Source: SZUA-430 sp031413635 (GTDB lineage: Bacteria; Pseudomonadota; Alphaproteobacteria; Micropepsales; Micropepsaceae). Taken from it: a DNA stretch of 32,115 bases. Within the stretch, counting starts at the first letter, position 1. Every line of letters starts with the position of its first letter. Both the position numbers and the translations under genes were made by a program. Below the pieces are notes generated by a model. It was not told the DNA's origin and made no database searches. It saw nothing but the letters and a program-made list of their open reading frames with translations. Positions 15,803 through 24,300 of this stretch are shown in pieces. The stretch is taken from the NCBI GenBank assembly GCA_031413635.1, contig JANOFM010000038.1:1-32115 (forward strand). Reading direction: 5' to 3'.

Positions 15803-16923
15803 TGAACGTGATCGTGGAACGCGCCAAAGCCTTTGCGGCGGCGCACGTGGCGCCGAATGCCGCGAAATGGGCGCGCGAGGGGCTGATGCAGGTCGGAGCC
15901 TTGAAACTCGCGGCCACGCACGGATTGCTGGCGTTTCAGGCGCCGCGCACTTGGGGCGGCGAAGAGATTGGATTTCACGATAAGCTTCGCCTGCTCGAAA
16001 CGCTGTCGCGGTATTCGTATGACTTTGCGTTCAGCTTGACGAACACGGCGGGTGCCGCGGCGCATGTTGCCGACGCATTGCCGCGCGCGGTGGCGGAGCG
16101 TTATGTCCCCGCGATGCTGGCGGGCGAGCGGTTCGGCGGTAGCGCTTTGAGCGAACCCGGCGCGGGCAGCGATTTCGGCGGGATCAAGACGCGCGCGGTC
16201 AAGGACGGCGACGGCTGGCGGCTGACCGGCGAGAAGGGATGGATCACGAACGCGGCGTTCGGCGATGTGTTCATCACCTATGCGCAGACCGATCCGGCGC
16301 AGGGTTGGCGCGGCATCGGGTCGTTCCTGGTCGACGGACGGCGGGAGGGCTTTACGCGAACCGCGCCGGAACGGTTGAGCGGCGGCGGGGTCATCGGGGC
16401 GGGCGGGTTCACGCTCGCGAATTATCGCGTCAACGCGGATGAGGTTATTGCGCCCCCGGGTCAGGCGTTTCGCCGCGCGATGTCGGGTGTCAACCAAGCT
16501 CGGACTTATGTTGCGGCCATGTGTTGCGCGATGGTCGACGCGTGTCTTGAGGTTGCGATTACTTATGGCAAGTCACGCCAGGCGTTCGGCGCGCCGCTTG
16601 CGGTCAAGCAAGGGTGGCGTTGGATGGCGGCGGATATTGCGACAGATGCAGAGGCCGGGCGATTGCTGGTCGCGAAGGCGGCCGACCTGATCGTGGGCAA
16701 CGAGGACGCGGCGCTCGCCTCGGCGCATGCGAAGAAGTTCGCGACCCGCATGGCCGTCGGGCGCATTTCGGATGCGTGCCAATTGATGGGAGCGGCAGGA
16801 TTGCGCGAAGAGTATCCGTTCCTGCGCCACTTGGCTTCAGCGCGGGTCGCGAACTACACGGACGGTTCGACCGAGATGCAGAACGAGCGGATTGCGGCGA
16901 TCCTGTTGGGCCCGGCGGGTTAG
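15802..16923 (+). CDS. Acyl-CoA dehydrogenase
   Basis: 373 residues from ATG 15802, which overlaps the previous TGA. Motifs are GGSALSEPGAGSDFGGIKT (FAD and substrate binding, middle domain), GEKGWITNAAFGDVF, the C-terminal domain YGKSRQAFGAPLA and YTDGSTEMQNERIA near the end. It introduces a double bond into an acyl-CoA with electron transfer through ETF. At 373 residues it is standard length. The start is slightly shortened at the N-terminal helical domain compared with many family members. Confidence 0.92.
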   Translation: MNVIVERAKAFAAAHVAPNAAKWAREGLMQVGALKLAATHGLLAFQAPRTWGGEEIGFHDKLRLLETLSRYSYDFAFSLTNTAGAAAHVADALPRAVAERYVPAMLAGERFGGSALSEPGAGSDFGGIKTRAVKDGDGWRLTGEKGWITNAAFGDVFITYAQTDPAQGWRGIGSFLVDGRREGFTRTAPERLSGGGVIGAGGFTLANYRVNADEVIAPPGQAFRRAMSGVNQARTYVAAMCCAMVDACLEVAITYGKSRQAFGAPLAVKQGWRWMAADIATDAEAGRLLVAKAADLIVGNEDAALASAHAKKFATRMAVGRISDACQLMGAAGLREEYPFLRHLASARVANYTDGSTEMQNERIAAILLGPAG

Positions 16924-16925
16924 GC

Positions 16926-18227
16926 TCAATCTGGCTTGAGGTCGGTCAGGCGATCGACCTTGCGCAGTTCCGGGAACAAGTAAGCCCACAGCACCACGCA
17001 GCCCAGCGTGCCAAGGCCGCCGACGACGACGGCCGGCACCGTTCCCCACCAGAAAGCGGTGATACCGGACTCGAATTCGCCGAGTTCGTTCGAGGCGCCG
17101 ATGAACAGCATGCTGACGGCGCTGACGCGGCCGCGCATGTGGTCGGGGGTGGCAAGTTGGGTCAGCGAATGGCGGACGTTGACGCTGACCATGTCGGCGG
17201 CGCCCATCGTGACGAGGGCTAGGAGCGACAGATAGAAACTCTCGGACAGACCGAAGACGATGGTGGCGAGCCCGAACAGCGCAACGCAGCCGAACATCTT
17301 GAGTCCCGCGCCGCGGCCCAACGGCCAGAAGCTGAGGGCAATCGACGTTGCCGCCGCACCGACCGCAGGGGCTGCTTTGAGGATGCCGAAGCCGAGCGGT
17401 CCGACGTGCAAGATGTCTTGGGCGAAAATCGGGAGCAGCGCGGTAGCCCCGCCAAGCAGCACCGCAAACAGATCGAGCGAGATGGCGCCGAAGAGTTCGC
17501 GCCGTTTGCGGACGTAGGCAATACCTTCGACGACGCGTGCGACGATCGAGGCCGATGAGGCAACGCGTGGCTTCGCCTCGGCTTTGATCAAATAGACGGT
17601 GAACGCAAAGATCACGAACAGCGCGAGACTGATGGCGTAGGCGGCAGCCGGTCCGAAGTAAAGCGCCGCGCCGCCAAGCGCCGGGCCTGAAATCACGGCG
17701 ACTTGAAAGACCGACGAACTGACCGCGATGGCACGCGGCAGGTCTTGGGCAGGCACGATTTGGGGTAAGAACGACTGCGACGCGGGGCCCGAGAACGCGC
17801 GCGCCGAGCCGAAGAGAACAAGGACGGCGTAATACGGTTCAACGGCGCCGACGCCCGAGAGCGTCAATGCGATGAACACCAGTGCGCAGGCGGCTTCGAC
17901 GAAGTTGGCTAGAACGAGAATGAGGCGGCGTTCGAACCGGTCGGCGACGTCGCCCGCATAGAGCGTCAGCGCAAACATCGGCGCGAATTGCGCGAGACCG
18001 ACGATACCCAGCGCGAATGGATCGCGCGTGAGGCTGTAGACCTGCCAGGCGACCGCCGCCGACATGACTTGCATGGCGACGGTGCCCGCGAAGCGGCAAA
18101 TCAAAAAGAGGCGGACGTTGCGCGAAAGAAGAGGGGGGCGGTCGAGAATGGCGCGCCTATTTCTTGAGGCCGGCGGCGACCGCGCGAATGGCGGCGGTGA
18201 CAACGACCGCGGCGCCCAAGACGGCAA
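16926..18227 (-). CDS. MFS transporter
   Basis: 433 residues as annotated from a TTG at 18227, with about 12 hydrophobic helices beginning at RLFLICRFAGTVAMQVM. The signature GDVADRFERRLILV links helices 2 and 3, and DHMRGRVSAV lies in the second half. It resembles the EntS-like branch of efflux carriers; the cargo is unknown. The true start is doubtful: the first ~36 residues are Pro/Arg-rich and overlap the small gene 18157-18378, and no ATG, GTG or TTG is available nearer the first helix, so a rare ATT at 18149 may be used. Confidence 0.87.
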   Translation of the reverse strand: MPSWAPRSLSPPPFARSPPASRNRRAILDRPPLLSRNVRLFLICRFAGTVAMQVMSAAVAWQVYSLTRDPFALGIVGLAQFAPMFALTLYAGDVADRFERRLILVLANFVEAACALVFIALTLSGVGAVEPYYAVLVLFGSARAFSGPASQSFLPQIVPAQDLPRAIAVSSSVFQVAVISGPALGGAALYFGPAAAYAISLALFVIFAFTVYLIKAEAKPRVASSASIVARVVEGIAYVRKRRELFGAISLDLFAVLLGGATALLPIFAQDILHVGPLGFGILKAAPAVGAAATSIALSFWPLGRGAGLKMFGCVALFGLATIVFGLSESFYLSLLALVTMGAADMVSVNVRHSLTQLATPDHMRGRVSAVSMLFIGASNELGEFESGITAFWWGTVPAVVVGGLGTLGCVVLWAYLFPELRKVDRLTDLKPD

Positions 18228-18378
18228 TCACGATCCACGAACCGGTATCGAAGCGCTTGCCTTCCTCAAGGTAGCGCGCCAGGCCGAAGCCCGAGAGCGA
18301 GACGACGACGAAGACGGCACCGATCTTCAGCGTGCCGATAAATTTGGCGAGCGGCGTGTCGGGAACGGGGGTCGTCAT
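18157..18378 (-). CDS. Small two-helix membrane protein (73 aa)
   Basis: Unrecognised family. Two hydrophobic segments are seen: KIGAVFVVVSLSGFGLARYL and SWIVIAVLGAAVVVTAAIRAVA, joined by a short charged loop, with a Lys-Lys C-terminus. ATG 18378 lies 7 bases after the stop of the membrane gene upstream, and its 3' end is followed by the transporter, so the three form one leftward unit. Could be an accessory subunit of the transporter. Confidence 0.68.
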   Translation of the reverse strand: MTTPVPDTPLAKFIGTLKIGAVFVVVSLSGFGLARYLEEGKRFDTGSWIVIAVLGAAVVVTAAIRAVAAGLKK

Positions 18379-18385
18379 ATGTCGT

Positions 18386-18841
18386 TCAATTCGATTGCGG
18401 CCGCGTTAGAGTCGCAAACAATGCGCCCGCGAGCAAGCCCGCCAAGATCTGGGCGCCAAGACCCATGTCGCCGCGGGCGCCGAAGACGCCGACGGTGCCG
18501 AGCTGCGCCTTCAATAGCGTGAACAACACGAAAATCGCGATCGCGCCGGCGACCGGAAATACGATCGCGCGAAGCCCGGTGAAACGCGACAAGAAAGTTG
18601 CCGCCACGAATGCGATCAACAGAGCGACGGCGCACAATGCACCATAGAGCGGTTGAAGACCGACCAGATCGTGACCGATCCAATTGATGCGCTCGGCCGC
18701 GGACAGCGCGACGGGGCCCGTGCCATCGGCTTGGCCCGCCGCCAAGGACCAGGCTTCCTGCACGAACAGCGAATGGGCGATCGAGCCCAGCACCACCATC
18801 GCGGCCAGCGCCACGATGAATCCCACACTCCAGCGCACCAT
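18386..18841 (-). CDS. Hypothetical four-helix membrane protein
   Basis: 151 residues starting at ATG 18841, which has GGGGAGG upstream; longer frames run into the divergent dehydrogenase gene and are rejected. Four hydrophobic helices: SVGFIVALAAMVVLGSIA, LQPLYGALCAVALLIAFVAA, LRAIVFPVAGAIAIFVLFTL, and GLGAQILAGLLAGALFATL. The loop after helix 1 (SLFVQEAWSLAAGQADGTG) is probably periplasmic. I do not recognise the family. Shares its intergenic region with the sugar dehydrogenase gene. Confidence 0.72.
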   Translation of the reverse strand: MVRWSVGFIVALAAMVVLGSIAHSLFVQEAWSLAAGQADGTGPVALSAAERINWIGHDLVGLQPLYGALCAVALLIAFVAATFLSRFTGLRAIVFPVAGAIAIFVLFTLLKAQLGTVGVFGARGDMGLGAQILAGLLAGALFATLTRPQSN

Positions 18842-18926
18842 TTGGGCCTCCCCGGTTTCGGCGATTTGCTTATGCCCCAAAATCAGGTCAGATGTCTCTA
18901 GCCTTGGAAGATGCCGGAGTCTGAGA

Positions 18927-20087
18927 ATGCGTGTTGTACGTTCCGCTTTGGGGATTGCGTTGATATTGGCCGCAGCCGTACCCGCGCATGCCGATGTCGC
19001 GCCCGACCCTGTGATGCCGCCGCCACCGTCGCCGGCCAAAGTGGTCAAGAGCGGTTACAAGACCGTCGAAATTGCAACCGGGCTCGACCATCCCTACGCG
19101 ATCGCGTTTTTGCCGGATGGGGCGATGTTGGTGACCGAGCGGGCCGGGCGCCTGCGGATGATCAAGGACGGCAAGCTGTTGGAGACGCCGGTCGCCGGCG
19201 TGCCGCCGGTGCACACCGGCAGTCAGGCGGGACTGTTCGATGTCGTGCTGCATCCCAACTTCGCGCAGAACAGCACGCTCTATCTGGCTTATGCCTCCGG
19301 TACGGCGGCGGCCAATGGCACGCGGGTCGCGCGCGCGCGCTTCGACGGCGCGGCGTTGCTGGACTTGAAGGTCATCTTCGAAGCGGCGCCGCTGAAGGAC
19401 ACGAACAATCACTATGGCGGCCGCATGGTCTTTTTGCCGGACGGCACGTTCGCGCTGACGGTCGGCGACGGGTTCGAGTATCGCGAGAAGGCGCAGGACC
19501 TTTCCACCCATCTGGGCAAGATCGTGCGGCTCAACGACGACGGTAGCGTGCCGCAAGACAATCCCTTTGTGGGTCAGGCGAATGCGCGGCCGGAAATTTA
19601 TTCGCGTGGCCATCGCAACCAACAAGGTTTGGTGCTCGACCCCGCGACGGGACGGCTTTTTGAGACGGAGCATGGGCCCCAAGGCGGCGACGAGTTGAAT
19701 CTGGTCGAGCCGGGGCGCAACTACGGCTGGCCCGTGATCACCTACGGCATGGATTATTCGGGCGCCTATGTATCGCCGTACACCGAGCGCCCCGGCCTCG
19801 AACAACCGATCGTGCAATGGACGCCGTCGATCGCGCCGTCGGGACTTGCGTTCTATCAAGGCGACAAGTTTCCTGCGTGGAGCGGCGATCTATTCGTCGG
19901 TGCGCTGGCGTTCAAGCATTTGCGGCGGCTCGACCTCGACCAAAGCGGCCGAGTGATGGCGCAGGAGGAGATGCTGAACGATCTCAATGCGCGCATTCGC
20001 GACGTGCGCACGGGGCCCGACGGCTATCTCTATGTCACCACGGACGATGCGGCCGGCAAGGTGTTGCGCGTCGAGCCGGCGCCTTAG
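18927..20087 (+). CDS. PQQ-dependent sugar dehydrogenase (soluble aldose dehydrogenase-like)
   Basis: 386 residues from ATG 18927, with a signal peptide (MRVVRSALGIALILAAAVPAHA). The six-bladed propeller shows HPYAIAFLPDG, GLFDVVLHPNF, HYGGRMVFLPDG, SRGHRNQQGL, ETEHGPQGGDELN and YGWPVITYG, hallmarks of the Asd/YliI family, which oxidise aldose sugars in the periplasm with PQQ and calcium. An upstream in-frame extension to 18684 is spurious, as it runs into the divergent gene. No PQQ biosynthesis genes are seen in this window. Confidence 0.9.
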   Translation: MRVVRSALGIALILAAAVPAHADVAPDPVMPPPPSPAKVVKSGYKTVEIATGLDHPYAIAFLPDGAMLVTERAGRLRMIKDGKLLETPVAGVPPVHTGSQAGLFDVVLHPNFAQNSTLYLAYASGTAAANGTRVARARFDGAALLDLKVIFEAAPLKDTNNHYGGRMVFLPDGTFALTVGDGFEYREKAQDLSTHLGKIVRLNDDGSVPQDNPFVGQANARPEIYSRGHRNQQGLVLDPATGRLFETEHGPQGGDELNLVEPGRNYGWPVITYGMDYSGAYVSPYTERPGLEQPIVQWTPSIAPSGLAFYQGDKFPAWSGDLFVGALAFKHLRRLDLDQSGRVMAQEEMLNDLNARIRDVRTGPDGYLYVTTDDAAGKVLRVEPAP

Positions 20088-20098
20088 GAATTGCGCGC

Positions 20099-20959
20099 AT
20101 GGCTGTTCGCACGAACCGTTTGTCCGGCGCTTTGGGGGCGGAAATTCGCGGCGTCGATCTGTCGAAGCGGCTTGCGCGCGACGACATCGCGGATTTGCGC
20201 AAGGCGCTGATCGACCATCTGGTTGTCACGGTGCCCGATCAGGCGATGTCGCTCGACGATCTGGAGCGGGTGACGGACGATCTTGGCGGGCGGATGGTGA
20301 CGCCGTTCGTCAAACCCCTGCCCGACCGGCCCTTCGTCATTCGGGTGTTGAAAGAGCGGGACGACAAATTGAATTTCGCCAATGCCTGGCATTCGGACCT
20401 GACCTATTTGGCGGAGCCGCCGAATTTCACCCTGCTCTACGCCCACGACGTGCCCGACTTCGGCGGAGATACCTTGTTTCAGAATCAATACTTAGCTTAT
20501 GAAACCTTGTCCGACGGTTTGCAGGCGACGCTGCGAGGTTTGCGCGCGGTGCATTCGGCGGGTGCGGCCTACGGCACCGGCGGCTATCTCGACCGGGTGA
20601 AGGACAAGATGTCGACCGAGATCGCGCCGTCGGACGAGGCGTTCCGCGAGTGCGTGCATCCGGCCGTGATCACACATCCCGAAAGCGGGCGGCAGGCGCT
20701 TTATCTCAATCCGGTCTATACGATGCGGTTCGAGGGTTGGAGTGCGGCGGACTCCCAGCCCCTGCTGCAGCACATCTATCGCCACGCGACGAACGAGAAT
20801 TTGACCTGCCGGGTGCGTTGGGCGAAAGGCACGTTGACGATCTGGGACAATCGCGCGACGCAGCACAACGCGCTCAACGACTATCACGGCCAGCGACGCG
20901 AGATGTTTCGCACCAGCGTTGCGGGCGCGGCGCCGCAGGCCAAGATTGTCAGGCATTGA
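20099..20959 (+). CDS. TauD/TfdA family 2-oxoglutarate/Fe(II)-dependent dioxygenase
   Basis: 286 residues, ATG 20099 with AGGA 9 bases before it and 11 bases after the dehydrogenase stop. The facial triad is H98 and D100 (AWHSDLTY) and H256 (TQHNAL), with R271 (or R267) of RREMFR as the 2-oxoglutarate carboxylate partner. GGDTLFQNQ and LYLNPVYTMRFEGW are typical of the family. Members hydroxylate taurine, alkyl sulfates or phenoxy acids; the substrate here is open. Likely cotranscribed with the dehydrogenase. Confidence 0.9.
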   Translation: MAVRTNRLSGALGAEIRGVDLSKRLARDDIADLRKALIDHLVVTVPDQAMSLDDLERVTDDLGGRMVTPFVKPLPDRPFVIRVLKERDDKLNFANAWHSDLTYLAEPPNFTLLYAHDVPDFGGDTLFQNQYLAYETLSDGLQATLRGLRAVHSAGAAYGTGGYLDRVKDKMSTEIAPSDEAFRECVHPAVITHPESGRQALYLNPVYTMRFEGWSAADSQPLLQHIYRHATNENLTCRVRWAKGTLTIWDNRATQHNALNDYHGQRREMFRTSVAGAAPQAKIVRH

Positions 20960-20989
20960 TCACTCACCCAGTTACGCGGAAACCCCGGC

Positions 20990-21352
20990 ATGAATATTTT
21001 GGCGAACATCCTGGTTGCAATCGTCGCGCTGCTGCATATCGGGTTCATGGTCTTGGAAATGTTTCTGTGGAACGGGCCGACGGGTCAGCGCATCTTTGCC
21101 ATGACGCCGGAGATGTCGTCGGCGACCGCCGTGCTTGCGGCCAACCAAGGGCTCTATAACGGTTTCATCGCGGCGGGGCTTCTGTGGGGCGTGATGAGCA
21201 ACCGCCTCGACCTACGGGTCTTTTTTCTGACTTGCGTGGTATTGGCCGGCGTGTTCGGCGGCATCTCGGCGAAGTCGACGATCTTGTTCACGCAGGCCGC
21301 GCCAGGATTGGTGGCGCTTGCATTCGTCCTTCTGGCCAACAGGCAGCGATAG
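20990..21352 (+). CDS. DUF1304 family membrane protein
   Basis: 120 residues with four hydrophobic helices. ALLHIGFMVLEMFLWNGPTG (about 14-33), the loop AANQGLYNGFIAAGLLWG and the last two helices match DUF1304, a small integral membrane family of unknown role. The gene follows the dioxygenase by 30 bases and lies 16 bases before the GTG start of the AAA+ fusion gene, so all could be one rightward transcript. Confidence 0.88.
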   Translation: MNILANILVAIVALLHIGFMVLEMFLWNGPTGQRIFAMTPEMSSATAVLAANQGLYNGFIAAGLLWGVMSNRLDLRVFFLTCVVLAGVFGGISAKSTILFTQAAPGLVALAFVLLANRQR

Positions 21353-21368
21353 GCGCGGACACCGGCCG

Positions 21369-24300
21369 GTGGACTCTTATTTGCCCGTTCTCTGGCTTGG
21401 TATCGCCGTCGGCTTTTTCCTGGGAATTTTGGCGGCTCGTCGCCTTGTTCGTACCCAAGCCGCCCTACCCACTCCATCTACCGCGCCCGTTCCCGCCGAG
21501 GAACCACTGAGCGCGAAGCTCCATCGCTTGGGTCAGCCGTTGGAATCGTTCGGCGACAACACGGCTCATCCTCGCGAGCTTGCGGACCGCGCCGAATTCG
21601 GCGAAGCCGTCGCGTTGCTTTGCCAGAGCGACGTTGCGTTGGATGTCGTCGTTCAATACGCGCTCGGTGCGAATTGGACGTTGTCGTGCGTAGCGCTCAA
21701 GGCGCTCAGTCAACGCGACGACGGCGAGCAGGCGTCGGCTGAGGTCGTGTCGCGGATCGGGAATCTGCGGCCGTGGGCGATCCATTTCGCGCTGGAATAT
21801 TTCACCGCGCTTAAGAACCGTCCGGCGGCGGGGGCGCCTGCCGTTTCCGCCGAGCAATGGTGGCAGGACAATCTGATTATTCCGGGCCTGTTCCGCGCCT
21901 ATTTTTCGAAACGCAAAGAGCTTGGCGATCAACCGACCTTCGGCGCGGCGGCGACGGCGTCTTACGCTTCGGATGCGGCGCAGATCGAGGGCTTTCTCAG
22001 ATCGCTAGATCATCCGTTCGCGACGGCGTTGATCGCGGAACTCAACAGCACAAAGTCCGCGCGCGTCGATACCAGCTATTTGGAATCGTTCGGCCGTTTG
22101 TGGACGCGCGCGCCCGACAGCGACGTCCTGCTCGAGCCCGACGAGTGGAAGGCGTTGCTGTCGGCGGCGGAGAGCGCGCTGGGGCGAACGCCGGCGCGAT
22201 CGTTGCTTGTGCGCGGCGAAGCGAAAGTCGGCAAGAGCTCGTTTGTAAAGCTGCTCGCCAACCGGCTGTTGAAGAAGGGATGGACGATCTTCGAGGCGGG
22301 CGGTCCCGAGTTGCAGGCGGGACAGGCCTATATCGGTCAGCTGGAAGAGCGTGTGCGGCGCATGACCACGGAGTTGGCGGCGAACAAGCGCGCGATCTGG
22401 TATGTGCCCGATATCCTTCAGATCGCCGTCAGCGGCACGCATCACGGGCAGACGGCGAGCATCCTCGATCAAGTGCTGCCGTCCGTTGCGACCGGACGAC
22501 TGATCATATTGAGCGAAGCGACGCCGACGCAGACCACACAACTCGTTCAACTCAGGCCCAGTCTCAAAGGCGTGTTCGAAGTAGCGCCGCTTGCCGCGAT
22601 GGATGAAGACCGCGCCGCGGCGTTCGTGCAGTCTTATCTGGAACGATTGACGCATAAGTCGCGCGTGGCGTTCGAGCCGGGCTCGGCGCAGCTGGCGATG
22701 CAACTGGCGCGCCAGTATCTAGGCACCTCGCAATTGCCGGGCGTCGTGCTCGACCTTTTGAAGCTCTCGTTCAACCGGGTGACCGGCGAGGGCATAAAAA
22801 AGGTGACGCCGCGCGATATCTTGCTGACCCTGTCGCAGATGAGCGGGCTTCCGGTCGCAATCCTCGACAACATGGAGAAGGTGGAACTCGACGCGGTGCA
22901 CAAGTTCTTCGGCGAGCGGGTTATGGGGCAGGACGAGGCCGTTCGCACCGTCGTCGACCGCATTGCGATGCTGAAAGCGGGGCTGACCGATCCCAGCAAG
23001 CCGATCGGGGTGTTCTTGTTTGCCGGCCCGACGGGGACCGGCAAGACGGAACTTGCCAAGACCTTGGCCGAGTTTCTGTTCGGCTCGGGCGATCGCATGA
23101 TCCGGCTCGACATGAGCGAGTTCAAGACGCCGGAGTCGCTGAACAAGATCATCGGCGAGCCCGGCGGCGGGGCCTCGGCGGAATCGCTGATCAACCGGGT
23201 GCGCAAGCAGCCGTTCTCGGTCGTGCTGCTCGACGAGTTCGAGAAGGCGCACGCCAATGTGTGGGATCTGTTTCTGCAGGTGTTCGACGACGGGCGGCTG
23301 AGCGACCAGGCCGGTAACGTCGCCGATTTCCGGCATTGCATGATCATCTTGACGTCGAACTTGGGTGCGACGGCGCATCAGAATGCGGTCCTAGGCTTCG
23401 GCGCCAAGGCCGACGCCTTTTCGGCAGATCAGATCATGCGCGCGATTTCTCAGTCGTTCCGGCCCGAATTCGTCAACCGATTGGACAAGGTGATCGTATT
23501 TCAGCCGCTGAAGCGCGAATTGATGAAGCGGATTTTGCAGAAGGAATTGGACGCGGTTCTCGAACGGCGCGGTCTTCGCGATCGCCAATGGGCGGTCGAA
23601 TGGGAGAGTTCGGCCTTGGAGTTCCTGCTTGATAAGGGGTTTTCGCCCGAGCTTGGCGCGCGCCCGCTGAAGCGCGCCATCGATCAGCATTTGTTGGCAC
23701 CGCTTGCGGCGACCATCGTCGAGCATCGCTTTCCCAAGGGCGATCAGTTTCTGTTCGTGCGCAGCGACGGCCAGGGTGTCCAGGTCGAGTTCGTGGACCC
23801 CGATGCCGAGCAAGCCGCGCCGCAAGCCGGCGGGCCGGTCCGCGGGGGCGCCCTGCCCGCGCTTGAGGAGATCATTCTGAGCGCGAACGGCTCGAACGAC
23901 GAGCGGGCGGCGCTTGAGGCCGGGTACCGGTCGTTGAAGGGACGCATCGAGGGTACGTCATGGGCCGCGCTTAGCGAACAACTCGCGAGCCAGATCGCCA
24001 ACCCGGTTATTTGGTCGCGTCCGGACCGCTATGAGGTTTTGTCGCGCTTTGCGCTGATGGACCGGGTGAAGGCGGCATTCAAGACGGTGGAAGCGGTGCG
24101 CGAGCGCCTCGACAAAAGCCGGGACGGCCGCGGCCATTCGCGTGAATTGGCGACCCGGCTCGCGCAGCACGTTTACGTTGCCGATGCCGGCGCAGAAGAT
24201 GCGCTGACTAATGCGCCCATCGAAGCCATCGTGAACGTCGAGGTTGCGTTGGAAAACGCAGGCGAACCGCAAGCCGCTCGTGTTTGGTGCGCGCAGATTT

